Assembly: GCA_022225965.2 (NCBI GenBank)
Contig: JAKJXP020000007.1
Location: 620,001-684,000, forward strand
Origin: Diatrype stigma
Taxonomy: Eukaryota > Ascomycota > Sordariomycetes > Xylariales > Diatrypaceae
DNA: 64,000 nt
Direction of reading: 5' to 3'
Shown here: piece by piece, positions 58,472 to 64,000 of the stretch
Layout: each line of letters begins with the position of its first letter
How positions within the stretch are numbered: position 1 is the first letter of the stretch
Notes under the pieces: model-generated
Databases searched by the model: none
What the model was told of the DNA's origin: nothing
The model's input: only the letters and a program-made list of their open reading frames with translations
Translations under genes and position numbers: made by a program

Positions 58472-58843
58472 TCATTTAGATTTTTCGCGTTGGATCTTCA
58501 CCCTCTTGCACTCACGCAGATAGCAGTTTAATAAAGAATGATGGCGAAAAAGCATCCGCAGATCCCATTGGATCTGCATCAAGTTATATATGCATCCGTG
58601 GAGTGGTAGCTGAGTACGATCGAGTCGACGCTTGAGGGCTTCCAACTTGACAAGCATCGAAGCCAAGCATTGGTGGGCGATGAGATCTTCCGAGATCCAC
58701 GAGGTCAGGGGTCGCCCCGGGAGCTTCCTTGTCTTGTGTTGGACCGCTCTGGTTGGTCGGTACCTGAGTCCCCACGGAGATTGTTCTCGACTCACCAGAG
58801 CGGGCAACCCGTGCTCGCTCGTTTCAGCAGCTACCCTTGCCAC
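58472..58843 (-). CDS. Unsupported small ORF, possible hypothetical protein
   Basis: 123 residues with a helical, Leu/Arg-rich second half (residues 50-123). No family recognised. It overlaps the presumed GH5 promoter, so it may be chance. Kept at low confidence only because its composition is protein-like. Confidence 0.15.
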   Translation of the reverse strand: MARVAAETSEHGLPALVSREQSPWGLRYRPTRAVQHKTRKLPGRPLTSWISEDLIAHQCLASMLVKLEALKRRLDRTQLPLHGCIYNLMQIQWDLRMLFRHHSLLNCYLRECKRVKIQREKSK

Positions 58844-58860
58844 CTACACGCACGCCGGGG
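58715..58860. promoter_or_regulatory. Candidate CreA/CRE1 sites upstream of the cellulase
   Basis: SYGGRG matches: CCGGGG on the minus strand at 58715-58720, GTGGGG on the minus strand at 58770-58775, and CCGGGG at 58855-58860. CreA/CRE1 represses cellulase genes on glucose. The motif is short and common in GC-rich DNA, so binding is only plausible. Confidence 0.3.
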
Positions 58861-59116
58861 CAGTCGAGAATATATTAGGTGTTGTCATTATATAGCCCTA
58901 GTATTCTTAACAGAGGCGGAGCTTGGGCCTCCGCGTTCTACGTAACTTCGCGTTCGACCATGGTTCGATCATGGCTATTCGAATAGCAGCGGCGGCATGG
59001 GTCATGGAGTAGATAAGTAGGGGTAATGCCCACAAACCTTTCCACCTCGGCCTTTTCTTTCCTTCACTAGCATTGCCTGTGAACTCGGCGACTCAAGAAC
59101 TAAGAGAAAGAACATC

Positions 59117-60642
59117 ATGAGATTCACCGACCTGATTGTCGGCGCGACCGCCGCCAGCGGTGTCCTCGCGGCACCCGGTGTCTCCAAGAACAAGAAGCGG
59201 CAAGGAGGTTTCGACTTCACCGGAGTCAACCAGTCCGGGGCCGAGTTCGGGCAGGACACGCTCCCAGGCCAGCTCGGAAAAGAGTACACCTGGCCAGTCA
59301 ACTCGGCTATCGATGTAAGACGAAGGAGCAGAAGCAGAAGAAGATGACGATAGTGAAGAACCCCGCTTCACATCTTCTTCCCTTCCCCTCTCTTTCTCCC
59401 GTTGGCTTCGTGATGTAGACTAGCGACTGACCTGCGCACATGGTAGACGCTGATGCAAGATGGCTTCAACACCTTCCGCGTTCCCTTCATGATGTAAGTG
59501 AAGTGCGAGGGCGGGGGCTTCGACAGGCCGGCCGATGACCATAATAAATGATCGCGTGCTAAGCAAGTCTATAGGGAGCGCATAATCCCCGACGAGTTGA
59601 CGGGCACCGTCAATGAGACGTACGCCGCTGGACTCGACAGCGTAAGTCCACCCAATGCTCAGAGACAAACCTTAATATGACCGCAAAGAAGAAACCCCAG
59701 CTAACGCAACCTCCGATTAGACGGTCGAATATATCACCGGAAAGTAAGCAAGACCAACAGCGCTACCTAACCCAATAAGTATCCTCGGGGTTATGTGTAT
59801 CGTGTTTTGTAGCTTGTTAACCCGGGAAACCCAAAAAACAGGGGCGCCTACGCCATTGTCGACCCGCACAACTTCGGGCGGTACTACGGGGAGATCATCA
59901 GCGACGTGGAGGGCTTCGGGGCGTGGTGGGCCACGGTGGCGGCACGCTACGCCGACAACGACCTCGTCGTCTTCGACACCAACAACGAGTACCACGACAT
60001 GGACAACACGCTCGTCTACCAGCTGAACCAGGCAGCCGTCGACGCCATCCGCGGCGCGGGCGCCACGAGCCAGTACATCTTCGTCGAGGGCAACTCATGG
60101 AGCGGCGCTTGGCACTGGGTTCGTTTTTTTTTTTTCTTTCTCGTTGCTCCTTGCCGTCTCTCTCTCCTTCCTTCTTCCCAAACCCATCCATCCCCATTGA
60201 GCTTGATCGGCTAGCTAGCTAACCAAGCCACGACACAAAAAAACAGGTATCGAGCGGCACGGCCACGGACATGGTGAAGCTGACGGACCCGTCGGACAAG
60301 CTGGTGTACGAGATGCACCAGTACCTGGACACGGACGGGAGCGGGACGGCGGAGGCGTGCGTGTCGGCGACGATCGGGCGGGAGCGCGTGGCCGAGGCGA
60401 CGGCGTGGCTCAAGGCCAACGGCAAGCGCGGCATCATCGGCGAGACGGCGGGGGGCGCCAACGCCCAGTGCATCTCGGCCGTCCAGGACATGTTGGCCTC
60501 GCTGCAGGAGAACGCCGACGTCTGGGCCGGCTGGCTCTGGTGGGCGGGCGGCCCCTGGTGGGCCGACTACATGTACAGCATGGAGCCGCCCACAGGTACT
60601 GCCTACACCGGTGTTCTGCCCTCTATCAAGGAGTACATCTAA
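59117..60642 (+). CDS. GH5 endo-beta-1,4-glucanase (subfamily 5 type)
   Basis: Six exons: 59117-59314, 59447-59493, 59575-59641, 59721-59743, 59842-60118 and 60247-60642, with phases 0, 2, 0, 2, 0, giving 335 residues. A signal peptide (to about residue 19) and a short KKR propeptide lead to [14 protein letters not shown], the opening of fungal GH5_5 cellulases, which cut internal beta-1,4-glucan bonds in cellulose outside the cell. Catalytic residues are the acid/base Glu161 in DTNNEYHDM and the nucleophile Glu270 in IIGETAGG. His in VDPHNFGRY and the W-W-GGPWW aromatic cleft are also present. There is no carbohydrate-binding module. Exon 4 is only 23 nt. The last intron has an unusual GTTCGT donor followed by a poly-T run, yet the frame and protein stay conserved across it. 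Confidence 0.93.
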
Positions 60643-60655
60643 ATGCCTTCTAAAT

Positions 60656-60683
60656 GCCTGCCTGCCTGCCTGCCTGCCTGCCT
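60656..60683. repeat. (CCTG)n microsatellite
   Basis: About seven units starting 14 bp after the GH5 stop codon, so probably in its 3' untranslated region. Confidence 0.95.
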
Positions 60684-61916
60684 ATCTACGGAAGATCCAG
60701 AGAGGTTGGGTAGACGATGGAGGCGAAGGTAGGTAGAGTCCAATGAATGAATCAATCAATGTACATACGAACCGGCTGGTGAAGGAGATGGTGGCCTAGT
60801 ATTTAGGGGATTGCTTGTACATACTTGTATAGGGACACGGCAGAAAAGGTGTAGCTGGAGATCAATGAACTGTTTTTACCAGGCAACCAACCAAATGACC
60901 GTGTTTGCGTTTTATGTATATGCAGTTGTATGCAAATACATTATCTATCAACATCTTGGGCCTTTGTTTGAGCTTCTTGCATGCGTCTTGTCTGCAGTAT
61001 CTATCAAAATGAAGCATCTTCGGGCAAACATGACTTGATTAGACATGATGATAAATGTGTAAGGGCGACCTTGACCGTTCCGAGCGGAATGCGACCGCAG
61101 ACTAGAAAGTTTTAGCCTACAGCAGTAGAAACAACGGTAGGTAAATTGAGGAAAAGGTTTGGACTAGTAATGCCGCTACTCTGAGATGCATTTCGAAACA
61201 TGGCCGATTATTGCGATAGACTTCATGCCAAGCGGTAGCGCAAGGATTTATCTCCACACCAATTAATCGAATCTAGTGCATATAGCCCTAGCTATGGTGC
61301 GACTGGTGGCGTGAGCTACGATGGACCGGAATAACAGACGCGACACTAGATACATGACAAGCCACAGAAACAAAGCACGAGTAGGAACAAGACCTCTTCC
61401 TCACAACGCATGCAGAAGCACGCGATAGCAACGAAAAAGATTGTAAAAAGACCTGTCAGACTTCCCACATCGCCCACCCCGGCCGTGCGCCCGAAGGCAA
61501 GACCACGACGAAATCGGGGTTGAGATCATCAACACTCTCTATACAGCCTCCCACAAGGGTCGACCGCCATCCTTGCGGACAGAACGAGAGTAAAGGGAGA
61601 AGGCCGCAAGCGGCAGACTCCCCCGAAAAATCTTCACTCTAGGGCGGCGGGGATTTGGTTCATCTTCCAGGGTGGGATCTGTAGCTCTTTTGGAGAACAC
61701 AGAGGTAGACGAATACTATAGAAATGATTCTCTGAAGTCTGTTTGGTAGGAAAGGCATGGTCAGCTTGTGCTCGCAGGTATTGGTTGACTGAGGATGGAG
61801 ATCGCTCAGTATGGGGGAGGGCTGAACTCACATTGTCGACATGAAGAGAAAAGAAAAACCAGAACTGGAATGAGGGAGCGCAGCCACGTATTTATAGGCT
61901 GAGAGCGGTGTGTGCC

Positions 61917-61980
61917 GCGCCTGCAATCAGTAAATTCTGCCGCCCGCCCTTCGGCAGAAAATTTTCTGAGATTGCGGCGC
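61917..61980. repeat. Imperfect inverted repeat (hairpin)
   Basis: The arms 61917-61942 and 61952-61980 pair around a 9-nt loop. The inner eight pairs (TTCTGCCG/CGGCAGAA) are perfect and the outer GCGCC-GCAATC block pairs with small bulges. It lies just upstream (minus strand) of a TATAAATA box at 61889-61896. Confidence 0.7.
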
Positions 61981-63260
61981 CTTCCCTAAACAGGAAGGAT
62001 CCCAGTTGCCAGCCTCTTGAGTTTGCACGCGCTAGCCACTCGCTAGCCACTCGCTTTTTTCCTACTGCCATGATTGGCTCGCTCTTGGCAGTCCGGCTAC
62101 CAGCCATCACTAGCCAATTTTATAGCGATGTTTCTAGTGCGTATATTAGGCTGTTCCATAAATGCGGAAGCCAATCAAATATTCACATTGTCGGCTCAAC
62201 CATCTACAACGGGGTGTCTGGGTGTACAAGACGAAGTATTTTCACGGCATCATGGGCACATCGTACAATATCGTTCGGTGATTGGTAGAGCAGGTAGAGC
62301 CGCATGAAACATTTAGACGCATTCACTTCAGATTCCGCTTGTTATTACGTACTGTTATGTACGTAGTTACCATTAGTGTAGTCAGATCCATCTACTGTGT
62401 AAGATCACAACAAGGCGGCAAACAAAGCAGCAAGGCTGCAGGCAAGGTGGCATCACAAACATGTCGTCGTTCATCCCGATGTAGCCGCCGCCGTCGAGGG
62501 CGACGTATGGATGAATCCGACCATGGTCCCGTCAGCTGATTTCTGAGCTCAGGGTTAGGTTCAGGATTGGACAAGATGGTACAATGTGTAGGTATGCGAG
62601 CGACCAAGGGCTGAGGAAGAAGTAACATGCATCGAATCATATTCGATAGCACAGCATGCACCTCTCGACCTGTGATGGAAGAACAAATGGCATACCGTAG
62701 ATGTTACTCGATGTGCATCCAACATGGTCTCCGAGATCTGAAGCCAGAGACAACAAGTCACGGTCACTGCGTATCACCATACTTCATACCTACCTACTGT
62801 GACTAGACAGGCGGTGTTACTATATGTCCTTGTAAACCCTAGGATATCACTGTAACTTGTGCTTTAGCAGAATATATTTCGAGTCCAGCTACGGTCTTAT
62901 TCTCCGTATGGATGCTCAAAGTCTCCTTGTACGTTCATTGTCTCCAGCTCCTTCGTACCATTAGGTTTGTGAAGGTGAAAATGCGAAGCTTGAATATAAT
63001 ATCACGTAGGCTTTCCAATAGAAAATCGCCTCTCCGCGGCTGATGGCGGCATTGCAATGACGAAGCTACATGTTTCACCTGACGCGGGGTTCCTTGTGTA
63101 ACATCATCCATCTCAACATGGTGCTCTTCAGCTCACTTTCAACGAGAGGTAGGTTCATGAAACACGTTGGCCAGATTGCACATAGCCAGCTACAAAAACC
63201 ACACACTGCACTCTCTTGGAAAAGCAGGGGTTCTCCTTCATCCGTAAAATCAATCATATC

Positions 63261-64000
63261 ATGACGACCCTCACCACCACCACCACCACCACCCAAGCCC
63301 GAGCCCCCGAAGAAGAGCGCGAGTTCTGGGACGAGCTGAACGCCAGCTACGAGTACGCCTACCGCGACAACGCGCTGAAGACGGCGTGCGTCGAGGCCGC
63401 CATCTCGCTGCTGCTGCTCCTTGCCCTAGAGCTCGAGAACAGCAGCAGCGAGCCCAGCCTCCGCGTCCTCGACGTCGGCTGCGGCACCGGGGTCCCCGTA
63501 GCGCGGATGCTCGACGCGGCCGCCGGGGGCACCCGTCGCATCCGCGTCGCGGGGATCGACGCCTCGCCGGCGATGGTGGCGCTCGCGCGGGTGCGCGTGC
63601 CCGGCGGCGACTTCGCCGTCGCCGATATGACGACGTGCGATTTCTCCCCCAGGCCCTTCAGGTCTAGTAGTAGTAGTAGGGATAAAGAAGATGAAGAGGA
63701 GGAGGAGGAGCAGAAGCTCGCAGGCGTGTTCATCATGTTCTCGCACCTCGGCCTGTCGTACGCGGCCTTCGCCGACGTCGCGTTCCGGTGCGCGGCGGCG
63801 CTGCGGCCCGGCGGGATCCTGGCCATCGGGCAGTGTCCCTGTGATGCGTACGTTGCTGCTAGTTCGAGTTCAGGTTCGGGTTCGGAGGAGGGTGGCCAGG
63901 ACCAGGTCGGGGACGGGGACGGGGACGGGGACGGGGATGGGGATGGGGATGGGGAGACTAATAATACGCGCTCCTCGTCTTCCTACTACGTCGAGAACCT
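63261..64000 (+). CDS. SAM-dependent methyltransferase, partial (runs off right edge)
   Basis: Open from the ATG at 63261 to the window end (246 codons, no stop). After a Thr-rich start, EEEREFWDELNASYEYAY leads to LRVLDVGCGTGVPVARML, motif I of class I Rossmann methyltransferases that binds S-adenosylmethionine. Motif II-like AGIDASPAMVALAR (acidic loop) and FAVADMTTCDF follow, then VFIMFSHLGLSY and LRPGGILAIGQ (motif III region). Two low-complexity inserts are unusual: a Ser then Asp/Glu run at about residues 135-152, and a Gly-Asp repeat from a GGGGAC/GGGGAT minisatellite (63914-63955). The substrate cannot be told from this half. Introns further right are possible. Confidence 0.8.
   Translation, partial: MTTLTTTTTTTQARAPEEEREFWDELNASYEYAYRDNALKTACVEAAISLLLLLALELENSSSEPSLRVLDVGCGTGVPVARMLDAAAGGTRRIRVAGIDASPAMVALARVRVPGGDFAVADMTTCDFSPRPFRSSSSSRDKEDEEEEEEQKLAGVFIMFSHLGLSYAAFADVAFRCAAALRPGGILAIGQCPCDAYVAASSSSGSGSEEGGQDQVGDGDGDGDGDGDGDGETNNTRSSSSYYVEN

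Larger units (their letters stand above)
56055..59116. other. Divergent intergenic region, 2EXR and GH5 genes
   Basis: 3 kb with two tandem-repeat arrays (56324-56720) and otherwise no supported gene. The strongest frame is 58472-58843 (minus, 123 residues), listed separately. Three CreA/CRE1-type motifs lie within 410 bp of the GH5 start. Confidence 0.4.
60643..63260. other. Intergenic region, GH5 to methyltransferase
   Basis: 2.6 kb. A (CCTG)n repeat lies right after the GH5 stop (60656-60683). At 61.4-62.0 kb there is a strong minus-strand TATA box, a start-like ATG with a GTGAGT donor, and a long hairpin; I could not build a confident gene from them. No other supported frame. Confidence 0.4.

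Noticed and set aside
1..64000. CRISPR arrays, bacterial operons, a biosynthetic or defence gene cluster
   Set aside because: The window is eukaryotic. Direct repeats found are microsatellites, minisatellites, LTRs or tandem arrays without spacers, and neighbouring genes do not share a pathway.

Overview
The window is nuclear DNA from a filamentous ascomycete, most likely a Sordariomycete (class is an inference; I would not go below it). The evidence is: protein genes split by short introns (about 50-145 nt) with GTAAGT/GTGAGT-type donors; typical Pezizomycotina proteins (an Rpt6 of fungal type, a 2EXR protein, a Yag7-like RGG protein, a GH5 cellulase); abundant TAGGTA/TACCTA motifs between genes; and AT-rich islands that carry the marks of repeat-induced point mutation (RIP).

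Layout, left to right. 0.5-12.3 kb holds four minus-strand genes: an F-box protein, a LicD/Mnn4-like glycan phosphotransfer protein with a very long acidic insert, mre11 (four exons), and a Tcp11-domain protein. 14.5-15.4 kb is a plus-strand Mn-type superoxide dismutase. After about 6 kb without a convincing gene (tRNA-like relics and simple repeats) comes a rhodanese plus tyrosine-phosphatase gene (21.5-24.5 kb). rpt6 (26.3-27.6 kb, minus) and a Vnx1-type vacuolar cation/H+ exchanger (30.9-34.6 kb, plus) are divergent, and their shared upstream region contains two related 550-560 bp TA-flanked inverted-repeat elements. A secreted type-B carboxylesterase (36.7-38.5 kb) and a UBL-WLM metalloprotease (39.3-40.4 kb) converge.

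40.98-46.52 kb is a RIP-degraded Ty3/gypsy LTR retrotransposon in minus orientation. It is followed immediately by a 335 bp pogo/Fot1-like miniature element. Then come erd2 (47.4-48.3 kb), a yag7-like gene (50.0-51.7 kb), a 558 bp Mutator-like miniature element with a 10-bp target duplication, a four-exon gene for a 78-residue CENP-W-like histone-fold protein (53.7-54.2 kb) that open-reading-frame listing alone cannot show, a 2EXR protein (54.8-56.1 kb), tandem repeats, a six-exon GH5 endoglucanase (59.1-60.6 kb), and the start of a SAM-dependent methyltransferase that runs off the right edge.

The genes do not form an obvious biosynthetic or defence cluster. They are mostly housekeeping (DNA repair, proteasome, ER retrieval, kinetochore, ion homeostasis) mixed with secreted hydrolases and a few lineage-variable genes (F-box, 2EXR, GH5, methyltransferase). 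All exon boundaries were worked out by hand from splice signals and reading-frame continuity. Family assignments rest on recognised motifs, not on searches.
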